Shown piece after piece: positions 24,741-36,123 of a stretch of DNA of 64,000 nt. The stretch is from Utricularia gibba (lineage: Eukaryota; Streptophyta; Magnoliopsida; Lamiales; Lentibulariaceae). The notes beneath the pieces were generated by a model. That model worked only from the letters and a program-made list of their open reading frames with translations, made no database searches and had not been told where the DNA came from. Positions within the stretch are counted from its first letter, which is position 1; each line of letters begins with the position of its first letter. The stretch is taken from positions 1,984,001-2,048,000 of the forward strand of contig NEEC01000013.1 in assembly GCA_002189035.1 (NCBI GenBank), read 5' to 3'. The translations under genes and the position numbers were made by a program.

Positions 24741-25557
24741 TCGAAGATATTATTATTCTCAAGGTAACCACAACTTCAGTTGTCAACATATAATTGCAAG
24801 CTTCAAGATTCCAGTGTTGTAAACAGCCATTTCTTTCCTTCAAAGATCCTTCGATGCACATAGTCCAGGTTCTACAGATAGTTTTCTAATGTCTTCATTC
24901 CAAAATCATAGGTCCTTTATGCAGGTGCAAGCACTCACTGTGCCGCGATATGCTTCAGGTGTGCGTGTAAATACCCTCGGCTGCTCCGATACCTGTGGAG
25001 CCAAGGCGCTGAACCGAAGAACAGCAGAGGAGTTCGCCGTCGGCTTATATACCTTTCTGTGTGTCTTTGCAAAAAGGCGAAGAGATTCAGAACTTCGGCA
25101 CACCTTGAAGGTTGTTTCTGCTAAATCATTAGCTTCTAAATTAGGAGTCATCCTCTTTGTTTTTTTCTGCTGCTGCTGCATACAGGCGCAGGCTGACAGT
25201 CTGAACAGTTTTGGTGGCAATAGAAAATAATGATGTTCCTGGTAGCATTATTTGATTGGCAGTTTCGGGTATGCCCTTTGTAACTTGATTTTTATGAATT
25301 ATTATTCGATTTAACCAAAAATATTGTCTGATAAAAAGCAGTAAAAAGAGAATTCGGAGAGAGCGAATGACAGTGAAGTAAAAGATAGGCTTGGTTTTAC
25401 TGCGGTGACAAGATATTTACAGATACGCATTCGGTGACGCGGTAGTTGGGAGCCATTGATGGCGAGTACTTGCCCGCGAAGTCGTTAGGTTTGCGCCAGG
25501 AGCAATCAATGAGTTCGGTTCTTGATGGAGAGCAAACGACGATCGGAAATTGGATGA
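24741..25557. other. Convergent 3' spacer, WD40 and DUF1685 genes
   Basis: Likely 3' UTRs of two converging genes. Overlapping open frames on both strands at about 24890-25230 mirror each other and show no family similarity. Nothing else stands out. Confidence 0.5.
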
Positions 25558-26209
25558 TCACTTCGTAGTTTGCCGAACGGAGCAGCCTACAAGTTGCGCC
25601 CATTGCTTCAGCCGCGTTTTCACCGTTTGCGGAGTGTCACCTGCCGACCGGAAATCGCACATATTTCAAAACCAGATTTGAAGAAGCAATGAGTTAGTTA
25701 GATTTTGCGAAAAGGATAAGGAAATTGGAACCGGATTTCATGAGATGATCACAATGGTGAATATAACTGCAACCACGAATTTGGGAATCCGGTGCGGAAA
25801 GAAGATTCTAGGTCAAGAGAATTTGCTTTACCGGGGAGATGATGGTGAGGGGGCTGCCGAGCGGCGATGGAGTCTCGCATTCAGATCTGGACGGCGACAT
25901 CGGCAACGGCGGCTTAGAAACGGTTTTATTGTACTGCTGATTCACCGCGTAGTAAAGGCCGTACGCCGGCAGCGTATCAGAGAGGCGTTGATCCATTTCC
26001 GGCGAGTCGAATCCGAATCCAAGCTCTATGCAAGCCTTGAACTCCTCCATATCGTCCTCCGTCACGCTCTTGCTACGGCGGTGTCGGCGGTCCTGCCGCC
26101 GCTGCCACGCTTCGTCGCGGAACAAGTCAGGGGACCATGACTTATGCTTGTAGATACCCGAAGGTGCCCTCGGCGGTGCAGCCGCTTGATCGGTCGGCGG
26201 AAGCGACAT
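25558..26209 (-). CDS. DUF1685 family protein, frame slip at the exon junction
   Basis: Small plant-specific DUF1685 protein of unknown function. Exon 1 is 26209-25832 and exon 2 is 25640-25558. Family hallmarks are KSWSPDLFRDEAW, DDMEEFKACIELGFGF, LPAYGLYYAVNQQY and the C-terminal QTVKTRLKQWAQLVGCSVRQ. Exon 1 ends after SPLTIISP in phase 0, but exon 2 reads GDTPQTVKTRL only if one G precedes its first base. As written the join would stop after about six residues. One G is therefore missing at the junction, either in the donor-side GG (25831-25832) or just after the acceptor (25640). The corrected length is about 153 residues. Confidence 0.82.
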
Positions 26210-26973
26210 CTAGCCGCGGCGGCGCTGAAGATTCAGTTGCTTCTCCGATTCACCTTCCTCTCCTGCGGTACGCTCGACTTTAATACCCCCATTTTTGCTC
26301 CTCGTTTTTATTTACTTAATGGGCCTTAATTCCCCTTCACATTGCCGACCGTTTCTTAGCCCCAAAAAGTCAAAACCATTTCTACACCAACACACGCCAC
26401 TTCTATATAAAAAGAATAATGTCAAAAGTCCCAAATTGTATTTGTTTTATTAATATTATCCTCTAATTTTCAACCTTCAACCATCCTATTTTAAAAAAAT
26501 AACAATTTATTTTCTCAATTGAACCAATGTGATTTGACTTTTCTACCCCTACCATGATTGCACCCGAATATTCCTAAAAGAATGATTTATTTATGCCGCC
26601 TCCAGCCATTACCAGCTCAGGCCCCTGCCTTGATTTGTGTTTTATAACTATTTTTAGACATCTTATTAAAAGTATTATATTACATGAATTTTTTAATTAT
26701 ATAATTTTTTTTCTTGTGATAAATCATAATTTATTTACAATTTAAACTAGGTTTTTGTAAGCATTTAACTCGTTCTATTATTGCTACCGCTGATTGTGCC
26801 TGTATGAAAGACAGCGACCATCTCGGTCGGTTTTTTGTCGTCACTGCTTTTCCTCACACTAACAGCACAAACCAGATCGTGTTGTGGGTCTAAAGGGAGG
26901 TTTTTTTTTGTTGTTGTTAAGGGGAAAAAATGTGTTGGAATAATGAAGAGGAGAATGGTTGCGTGATATGTCT
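26210..26973. other. Spacer between DUF1685 5' end and AP2 3' end
   Basis: The first 200 bases are probably promoter and leader of the DUF1685 gene. The last 200 are probably the AP2-type 3' UTR. An alternative AP2 reading frame stays open through this 3' part to a stop at 26765. No independent gene is seen. Confidence 0.5.
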
Positions 26974-29068
26974 CTAGGGTGGCCTGAGAGCTGGATGGTG
27001 GGATCCCTTGGTCTGCAAAACGCTCCTTGGCAGCAACGGGAATCCTGATGATGCTGCAGACGCGAACCATGGATTGTGATGATGCTCCAGGCTCCTCACC
27101 TGCTGCTGGTGCTGAATCTGCAGTGACAAATGCAGCCCAGATGAAAATGCCAGAGCCTATGGTTAGTTGTTCAAAGTTCAGACACGAACGTTGTTGTAGC
27201 CTTGGAGGGTGAATGGCGCATGAACCAGGTGTCCCTCAGTTGCCCTCCCTGCTTCTTTTGGTCCATGGCAGGTGACGTGGGAAAGCTGAAACGCCATCTG
27301 AGACTCACCGTGTCTCGGCTGGAGAGCCCCGAAGCTAAGCTGCTGCAATCTCAAAGTGAAATAAACATTGGATAGAAAGAAGAAACAGCAGCTGGTTTAT
27401 CTACAGAGGGTTGGATACTTGCCTCGGGTTGAGGCACAGCTGCCCTGCGGCGAGGATCCACTTCGGTGGAGCAACAGACCGAGGGGGATTCTCCGATGGG
27501 GATGGAATTCCCTAAGCTCAGAGTGAGAGTATGATCTGGTTCATTGTTGGAGGAAGACTCTGATGCAGTGTCATCCATCCACAGTGAGATATGTGCATAA
27601 GAAGGCAGTATTTGAGATCATTATGATTACCTCCTCCGGCTCTGAGCTCCTCCTGGTAAACGCTGGGGTCGAAATTGGTCACTGCTTCTTTGCCATTGCA
27701 TTTAATGGCGGCTTTATCATACGCCCTAAAAGGAGATGGAAATTCGCGAAAAGTGAGCTACCCATTTCAATCCAGAGACTCTGACAGAATCACTGATGTT
27801 ACGTTACCCACCTCGCAGCTTCGATTTCCGTATCGAACAGCCCCAGGTAAACGTATCTGTTTAAGAACATTGAATTGAAGCCCAGAAAAGTGAGAACTAA
27901 CGCTTGTGTTTACAGATGGAAGAATTTATGGTGGAGTCTACGGAGGTTGCTCACTTTTTGCCCAGAAACTGGCCCATTCTTGCTTCCCATCTGCCGCATT
28001 TGTGCAATGTTACGCCTCTGTATTTGGAGCTTCCTCTGGGAAAACCAGTGCTCTGTCGCCGGAGAACCTGGACGAATTCTTCTTTGCTCAAGTTGGTCAT
28101 CTGGGGATCGCAAAAGCCGGAATCAAAATGGGAATCGAAATCAATCTCAGGAGTGGAATCGAAGTTATGATGTACCTTTTCTAGGTCTTCAGCGTAATCC
28201 TCAAGGCAGAAATTTATGTCAGCATCCTCTCCTCTGAACTTTATAGCAGCTCTGTCGTACGCTCTACTTTTACAGATACAAGAAAGAAACAACAGAAATT
28301 AGAGGTGGGTTTTCGTTTCCCGGCCATTAAATGGAAGGATTCACTCACCGCGCCGCCGCGTGGGCGGTGTCGAAGCCGCCTGCAAAAAAAAAGGTGAATA
28401 AGAAGAAGAAGAAGAGGGTAAACGAACAGTCGGAAAACGAACCCAGATACACTTGTTTCCCGCAGTCCCTGAAAGGAATTGTTGAGAGTTAACGGTGAAT
28501 TATTGTTGGCATGTGAAGGAAGAGGGATGGAATGTTTGTCTGTTTTGTTTTGATTGTATGAGAATAGGTACCATATGTGGGATTCCCAGCGCCCGGTTCG
28601 CCGGTAAAACGTGACGCCGCGATACTGGGAGCTCCGGGAACGTGGGCCACGGCGGTTCTTCTTAATTCGCGTCGTTTCAACCGCCGCCGGCCGACCGAGA
28701 AAAGAGCTACCACCACCGCCGCCGTTGGAAAACTCGATTCCCACCCAGTGGGCTGCTCTCGGGAAATTGGGCGCCGCCTCACCGCCGACAACCACGACCT
28801 CATCCGCGTCGCCGACGGGAAAGAAATTCCGCGTCACCGGCAACGACTTGGAGTTTGAAGATTGGTCTATTTCTTCCTCGAATTCAGAACCAACGCAGAA
28901 CCCAAAAATCTTCCTGCCACTGCCGCTCTTCTTCTTCGCGCTCATCCTGCTACAGTCGACGACCGTTTGCTGTTCATCTTCCACAACCACCACCGACGAA
29001 CCCGAATCCGAACCCGATAGAACCCCTTTTCCCTTCTCGCCGAGGGGCTCATGGTTGAGATCCCACAT
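26974..29068 (-). CDS. AP2-type transcription factor with two AP2 domains and a miR172 site (euAP2/TOE)
   Basis: euAP2 regulator of flowering time or floral development. Minus-strand exons: 29068-28572, 28468-28443, 28379-28349, 28263-28176, 28100-27955, 27856-27812, 27725-27631, 27559-27423, 27342-27184, 27117-26974 (about 455 residues, intact). The start MWDLNHEPL is the family's DLN motif. AP2 domain 1 runs from [20 protein letters not shown] to GEDADINF; domain 2 from [20 protein letters not shown] to [12 protein letters not shown]. Between them lies the conserved [19 protein letters not shown] linker. [12 protein letters not shown]-like motif follows domain 2. Exons 2 and 3 are microexons of 26 and 31 nt. 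The last exon encodes AASSGF, the miR172 target peptide, and ends ALRPP. The exon 8 donor is GC. The exact exon 9 donor (27184 or 27190) is uncertain; both keep frame. Confidence 0.9.
27039..27059 (-). promoter_or_regulatory. miR172 target site
   Basis: The coding strand reads CTGCAGCATCATCAGGATTC followed by C, the canonical 21-nt miR172 target of euAP2 mRNAs, in frame as A-A-S-S-G-F in the last exon. It predicts post-transcriptional and translational repression by miR172, which normally lets plants flower and sets floral organ identity. The match to the remembered consensus is complete by eye. Confidence 0.93.
27343..27422 (-). other. GC-AG intron in the AP2-type gene
   Basis: On the minus strand exon 8 ends CCCGAG at 27423 and the intron starts GCAAGTATCC, ending GATTGCAG at 27343. 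This join keeps phase 0 and leads into [12 protein letters not shown]. The nearby GT (GTATCC) would break the frame. The donor matches the strong GC consensus, but this variable part of the protein offers little family support. Confidence 0.65.
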
Positions 29069-30896
29069 TTTATCCCTCAGATCACCCAAACCACAAACAA
29101 ACACAAAACCAAAGAACAGTTCTCCTTTCCCCAGCTAAAAAACCAGAGCAATCATCTTATTCGCCAAAGCAAGCTCCACCAACACAAGAACTACTGTGCT
29201 GCAGAAGAAGAAACAGAAGAAGATCTGGCCTGGAGATAGATCACAAACATCTAGATGCCCTCTCCATCCGGTAGGCAGCGCGAAGTCGAATTCTGCATCA
29301 ACCAGCTCCCTGCTATGCTAATCTACGCTCTTCATTCACACAGAGGCCACCCTGAAGCTCAAAGCAGGAGAATATTTTATTCTCCACAGGGCTCATTGAT
29401 TACCCAGAACTCAAGAACTTGAGGAGAAAGCGAGGGGAGGAGGAATCCGCCCACTCTTGCCTTGCTCTAAACTCCAATCAAGAATCTCCCATGTCTCCCT
29501 CGTTTCTATTTATGGATGTGTCTGTGTTTACCATTCCTGGCCCATCCCTTTTACTCCCCTCACTCTTCCTCACGTATCCATTTCCACTGTCACCTGCCTG
29601 TCTCTGCGCACCATCCCATCCCCACCTCATAAAAAACCCATCTTTTTCATCTCCTCCTCCCAAACCGACACTCGCTTCCAACGCATCTGAAAATCAGTTG
29701 CTGTGTGAGGCGTATGTTAATATTAATTCTTAATCCTGATCGTTTTTCTAAGATTGAAATAATTTGGACGTAAAAATAATTCATTGAATAGATTCGGTTT
29801 AATTTTTAAACATTCTAATGTTAAACTGTTATATATTAAAATTAAAAATTCAAATTATTTAATTATTTTCATAAATTATTTGATTAATTTAAAATAAAAA
29901 ATTTATTTTAAAAAATTATAATATTTATTTTAAAAATAGATTTTATATAATTCATTTTATTAAATTTTATAATATAATATAAAATAATTTATAATATTAA
30001 ACTAATTATATTTACATAATTTGAAAATTAATCATATTTTACATAATTTAAATCACAGATTCAAAATACAAAGTAGTTTCTTTATAATTCTGAGAGATTG
30101 TACTAGAAGATTTTTATTTTTAAAAAAATTATGTAGACTGAATTTATATAATATTAAAATTAATGTTTATTTTGGAAGGAAATAGAACCTAAATTACCCA
30201 CCCATCCCATTTATAGCAAACTATGGCCTACTCCAATTGTGATTTAAAATCTATTTCTAATCTCCAACACGTGGGGCATCCATTCCAATTAAAATCGATC
30301 ACATCAATTAATGTATATATTATTTTATTTATTAATTAATAAAATATTGAATTATTTCCGAGATCTAATCTCAAATACCAATTAAAAAATAGTACTTCGG
30401 GTGACAGATAATTTAGAAAAATAGATATATTATTTTTATCTTATTAATTTTTTTATATATGAAATATATTTTTCTCATATTGAAGCTGGCCACTGGCCAG
30501 GTTTATAATACAACTTTACCGTGACATCATTTTCCTCGAAAATAAAAAATATTTAATTAAAACAACGCGGTGCATGAGATCATGAATCATGGGACTTGTA
30601 CCTCCACGTACAAGCTTGCATTAGCGTCTTCCAATTTGTTTTTCTTTTGTCAACTTAATATTAATTAATAAAACCTGGACGTCAATTACGCGTCCTGAAA
30701 AATCAGTAATTTATTTTTAATTAAATTAAATGTTATAAGGTCCACGTCGAGTTGACTTCACCCACGTGGATAAATTAGTTTAGTATGGTGGCGGTAAATA
30801 AATTCATGTCCAAATAATAAATGAAACATTAAAATTCATATGGTCCAATAAAATAATGCAACCAGGTCCCTAACATTTCAATTATTATCGTTTTCT

Positions 30897-30912
30897 CCCC
30901 CCCCCCCCCCCC
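30897..30912. repeat. Poly-C run (C16)
   Basis: Sixteen consecutive C in an AT-rich spacer. It is a simple tract, and its exact length is unreliable in most sequencing technologies. Confidence 0.85.
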
Positions 30913-31730
30913 AATTACACACACTGACACCCTTTATGTTGCCTATTTTTTATGTCTTCTGAAACTTCATTTTCATTTTTTGTAGGATAATGTTTTCCCT
31001 AGTGTTTTAAAAATATATTTAATTTATTTCCTGATTTAATCATTTTTTTAAAATATTGATTTTTATATGAAACTAATAAAGAGAGTATAGGGAGCGAATT
31101 GATATAAATTATTATTTTATATTAAATGACACATAATCACAAGTGTGATTAAAACAAAGTTTAATCTATTTTAATAATTCAATTATTCAATAATTAAATA
31201 AACATGTCATTAATTTCATTATCATGAAAAGATTCATTTTTAAAAATAATCATTATATAGTTTTCTGGAAAAATGACAAATTAAAGAAGTAACCCATTTA
31301 AAAAGACAATGGGCATGTTTTGTTTTGTTAATTTAGGTTTAAGATTATGTAGAATAAAATTAATTTTAGTATTTTATGAATAAATTCAATTTTTAGATTG
31401 AAAAAATGTTTTGTAATATAATATAAAATTATATTACATATTTAAATATACTAAAATAGGTATTCAAAAATTTTAAAAAGTAATTTATTATATAGTTTAA
31501 TTAATAATATAAATGTATTTTTTAAATTTGTCGAGAGCGAAAAATATAATTTTTTAATTAATTTATTATTAAATCACTAAAATAGAAATTCAATACTTTT
31601 ATGAAATTACTTTTATATTGTGAATTTTTAATTTTCTCATATAATAAGATAAGATTATAATGTATAAGAAAGATTTAGTTTATAGAACCTACCCAATATT
31701 ATCCTTTGAATTGATGTTGAAATATCTTTA

Positions 31731-31755
31731 ATTTTCTTTTCTTTTCTTTTCTTTT
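31731..31755. repeat. (TTTTC)n microsatellite
   Basis: Four to five pentanucleotide units of TTTTC within the intergenic region between the AP2-type and ARP2 genes. No function is evident. Confidence 0.8.
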
Positions 31756-32891
31756 TCACACATTATCTTCATTCTACAATAAATAAAGTAGTCATTTTTT
31801 TTAAAAAAATGAAATCCACAATATTCATATTTAATGTGGAGTAAATTAAAATATCTTACCAAATAGGACATTACAAATAATGTAGAAATGAGTGAAATTG
31901 AAGGGTGAGGACTGGTGTGGTGTTGAAGGAGGGGAAGCTGTCTGTCACTTTGGTCCACTTGAATTATTAATTTTTTGACACATAATGTTGCCAGATTCCA
32001 ACCCCTCCCATGGCCATGGCACCTCCCTCCACTATAATTTCATCCATCACTAGGAATGTCTAATGAATTGCTATTTCATATGTCGAAAATTTCGTGCGTG
32101 ACGGACATGCCCAAATGTTAAATACGACGAGGTGTCACACATTCTCAACAACATTTGACATTCAATTTAGGCATTTGCTACATAATATAAGAAGTGCAAT
32201 GCAATGCATCATCCCTAAGTAAGGATGATAATATATGCTTTTTTAATGGGTGTGATTGGGACGTGTGTGGCGTACGAGGTTGCTGTAAGCACGGCGGGCC
32301 TGCCGCCACGTCGCCCTACGCCATTTATAATCCTTAAAAACATAAAATAATGGGCTAGGAGTCGCGCCACGTCGCCTCCCCAATTATATTATAATATAAT
32401 AATAATAATTTAGACATATGCTTAGTTGGGAATGTTGACTGTGACGGATTTTTCTTGGCTTATTTTTTTTAATAAAATATTCCACGAATTAATAATGTGC
32501 CGACTACACGACAACTGCATTTAATATATACACATATATTTTTTTGTGGAGGAGGCATTTAAACTTTTTCAAAATATACATAGTTTTTTAAAAATAATAA
32601 AAAAAAGTCTACTATGTTTTTTTTATAATGAAGAAAAGACGAAATCTTATCTCAAAATAAAATAATACACGGGAAATATTATATGCTTATGGTGGACCCC
32701 ACCGGGAATATAAACAACTCATTATTATATTTCCATAAGCTCGTATCAATTTAATATGCATGTAGATATTTTTTAAAAATAATTCCCTACCAAAAACAGT
32801 TGACATTGTTTGTCGTCGGAGTTTTCATGGGTCGGGTCGAAGTTTTGTGAATCCAACAAATGGATACAGAGAGCTGGGCTGGGCCGAGTGC

Positions 32892-35747
32892 TCAAGCGGG
32901 GCCGCACTTGCTCAGGCAGGCGGCGCCCTCCTCCAGGTAATCTTGCTTGCTGATCCAGAACTCAGGGGCGTCCTGCAATGGGGTAGCAGTCACATGCATC
33001 AAGTGTGGAGGAGATGGGGGGGGGGGGGGGAATTGTCTTGTACCTTCATGATTCCTGCGAGGACTGCGCCTCCCAGATACACCATGTGTTTTCTGCGTGG
33101 AGGGTCCTCTATCCGGAGTCGTAGTTTCTGTGGAAGAAAAGGCAGAGAAGGATGTTGCTCGGAGATCCAGGAAAGAGAGAAAATGAGTACAAAGGACTGG
33201 TCAATCAACCTTCAGGCCATCCGCGTTGCCCTTCAAAACCACGTCCAGATAGCGCTCCAGTATTTCTTTCTCCAGTCTATTACAGGCATGAGAAACAACA
33301 AATGGATATTAAACTGCTTCTGAGAGAAACGAGCAAGACCCACTGCCGACAGACAATAATTGAATAGGAATAGAAAAATTTATGCTCTAAGGAATACAAC
33401 CAGTATGTCTTCCAAGAAAATGGAAAACTTGAGTTTTTAAGGGGGGCAAACAAATAAAGTGCGTCTAAAGAATCATGCAGCATCAGGGTTTCTCAGAGTG
33501 ACAGGAGACGGAATGGGTTTTTCGGGTTGTCAATAGCTTAAATGATGAACATATGATGCTGCTTTAAGTCAGGGTGCTCCAAAAAGCAGTGAAGGTATCA
33601 CTTGGTGTGACAATCTAGAAAATAGCTTAGAAATGGTTTTACCATCTTTACTACTAGTTTGAGAAACAAAGTCTTTCTAGATAGTGTAGTACCGACTTGG
33701 CAGCCCAGGGTACATTGTGCTCCCACCACTCAATACAATATGCTGGTAAAGCTGCAGAATTAAGTCATGCAGTTGCATTAGATCTTCACAATCTTGGGAC
33801 AGAGTTATTTGAAATAGAGAAGTGTTTTTACCATCATCCTATTATCTATATCCATCTCCTGGATACATCTAAATACCATGTCTGCCATTCCGTCTCCTTC
33901 GACATCAATGAGTTCCTGCAAGGAAAAGAGGGTGTGGTGACAAATGACAGAAAAAAGTTCGTAACACACAAAACACCGATGCCTCACTAATTTATCTTTT
34001 GCATCCCCAAGAAAAGACTTTCCAAGATAACTAAACTGGTAAAATGAGAATGCAACATTTGGTGCGTAAATAAGAATGAATAAACTTGAAGCAAATAAGG
34101 GAGGAACAGAAAACAGCATCAACCAACCCTGAAGAAAACAAGAATCATCATTCCAGAATCCATGGAGGATAGTACTTACTGGAGTGAAAAGAGCCTCTGG
34201 TGCTTGAAATCTCTCAGTACCAACTTTGATTACTCTTCCATCAGGAAGCTAAGCATCAAGGAGTAATCAGTAACTACAGCATCTCGCAAGCATCAGTGAA
34301 ACAGAAGCTTGCAGACTTCGAGCTTACAGTATAGTTCTTAACAAGTATGGTCGTCTCAAGCCCCAACTGATACTCTCTTTTGTAATCATAACTTCAGGGG
34401 ACAACAAAGCTTTTAGCGCATGTACACATGCTCAGCCAAGTAAAACAGCCAAGGTTAGCTTACCTAAGGTAGCAAAGTTTTTCTTTGATACTTCTCACGG
34501 TTTCAAAGTCAGTAACTTTGTTCATAGCATACCTGCAGATATGAATATAAAAAAAATTAACACTTTTTTGCAATTATCATTCGTGTTCCTAATTTCCTGG
34601 ACCACCTACCCCCTCATAAGCAAATCAACAAGATATGATGTTATATGCCTCCCAGCTACATTCATTCGTTTTATAAGATGAGGAAATGAGTATCCATCAA
34701 CCACCGGAGCCTGGAAGATAGGGCGTTAAAAAAATAAGTAATTATAATACAAAAATACATATTAACAGCGTTTAAAACATACCACATGAGTCACTCCATC
34801 GCCAGAGTCAATAACAAGTCCAGTGAGCAACCCTAAGGCATTTAAATCATATGTTGAACAGCAGTACATGTCCATCCAAGTAAAACTATAAGAATTTGGA
34901 AATAACAATCAAGCCACATTCATTTGTGAATAAGCACCTTGAGCATACAAGGTTAATACCGCTTGTATTTGGATGAAGACACCCGAAAAATTGTACTTCT
35001 CAAACATGATTTCAACCTGAAAAGTTAATACAAATGTATGATAAATTAAAAATCCATCACAGTTAAATTCAAAAACAATGTTAATTCGATGTCCGACCAT
35101 CTTTTCACGGTTTGCCAATGGGTTTAGAGGAGGATCCGTGAGCAAAATCTTACATTCTGCAGGGTCTACCTTCAAAAAATGATAACATAAACTTCAAGTG
35201 AGAAGAGATGGCATAAAAAACCAAAGAAAAGGCATACACCTTCAATTCGCTAAAGAATGCATGATCCCAGACATGGCCCATGTCATCCCAGTTCTGCACG
35301 ATGCCATTATTGACAGGGTAGGTAACATCCAACTGATGTCTCCACTTCAAGCAAGCATCACCCACAAGAGTATCCTGTATGAGCGCATAAGTAAAATGCT
35401 TTTCATACTCGAAAATCATCAATCCACTCACAAATGAAGCATGAAACCAAAAAAATACAAAAAAGAAAAAAAAAACACAACCATGATCTCTTGTTCCATC
35501 AAAGATTCCTCATACCGAAGCATTGGCCTCCCAACGACGCAAGGAAACACTGAAGTGGGGAAATTCTCCCCAGCAAAACCGCACTTTACGTACTGAATCG
35601 ATGAAAATTGAAGAATTCATTAACGAATTAAGAAGCAATATCCAAATGCTGAGTCCAACAAAGAAACAGCGCAGGATAGAGAATCAAGTGGAATTCGAGA
35701 TTTACGCCGGTTCCATTGTCACAGACGACGACGTTTCGGTTATCCAT
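32892..35747 (-). CDS. ARP2: Actin-related protein 2 (ARP2)
   Basis: Subunit of the ARP2/3 complex that nucleates branched actin filaments under SCAR/WAVE control. Minus-strand exons: 35747-35706, 35592-35482, 35374-35240, 35169-35098, 35016-34938, 34832-34783, 34710-34610, 34532-34464, 34391-34328, 34248-34180, 33915-33832, 33751-33693, 33276-33210, 33127-33044, 32972-32892. Phases agree throughout and give 388 residues, the usual ARP2 length. The actin-fold nucleotide loops are present: [28 protein letters not shown] and [29 protein letters not shown] and the C-terminal [13 protein letters not shown] block are conserved. The stretch [16 protein letters not shown] in exon 3 differs noticeably from the usual VGETCSELRHQLD. 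Introns are short except the longer 3' ones. It shares a 376-bp divergent promoter region with the WRNIP1-like gene. Confidence 0.95.
33016..33030. repeat. Poly-G run (G15) in ARP2 intron
   Basis: Fifteen consecutive G on the + strand inside the last ARP2 intron, close to the exon 14 donor. On the transcribed strand this is a C tract. Its length is likely imprecise. Confidence 0.85.
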
Positions 35748-36123
35748 TTTCCGAAGACGGTGATTCACTACCGATCACAGCGATCAACGCCGGGAACAGC
35801 CCTCTGGTGCTAGCACCTATTGCAGTAAATTGACTCCAATTTTTCATTTTTGACAGCCTCTGGTGCTTCGGAGTTTGGAACCACTCCACCCCGTTTACCC
35901 AACCGGGTTTCGGGTTTGGGGCGGGTTATGCTTTGATCTGCGCCATTTGGTGCGATGGCTGGTACGAGGGATTTTAAAGGTCTCAATTTTAAATGTGTCT
36001 TTAGCCATTTTCATGTCTCTTGTGAAGAAGAGAGGAATCATCTTGCCTTCTTAATTCTGTATATATATAAGCACACATTCTGAAGAGAACGGGGGATTTC
36101 AAAGGTGTTGGGGGATTTGGAAT
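35748..36123. promoter_or_regulatory. Short divergent promoter between ARP2 and WRNIP1-like genes
   Basis: Only 376 bp separate the two start codons, which face away from each other. The region must hold both leaders and both core promoters. A TATATATATAA stretch at about 36059-36070 lies 55 bp before the + strand ATG, so it is close to or within that leader. Co-regulation is an inference from spacing only. Confidence 0.6.

Larger units (their letters stand above)
29069..32891. other. AT-rich intergenic region upstream of AP2, downstream of ARP2
   Basis: Bases 29069-29450 are probably the AP2-type 5' UTR and core promoter. From 29740 to about 32840 the sequence is extremely AT-rich, with no supported gene. 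It holds two CACGTG G-boxes (30268-30273 and 30763-30768), a C16 run and a TTTTC tract. The last 50 bases are the ARP2 3' UTR. I could not identify transposon termini or coding remains. Confidence 0.5.

Noticed and set aside
24889-25230. Overlapping 100-codon frames on both strands after the WD40 gene
   Set aside because: Each mirrors the other, neither has family motifs, and the WD40 protein ends cleanly at 24740.
28611-29138. Plus-strand frame of 175 codons across AP2-type exon 1
   Set aside because: The minus strand encodes the recognisable MWDLN start and first AP2 domain; the plus frame is low-complexity Ser/Thr/Pro shadow.
29740-32840. Transposable element in the 3-kb AT-rich gap
   Set aside because: I looked for terminal repeats, target duplications and transposase or polyprotein motifs and could not support any; low complexity gives many false matches.
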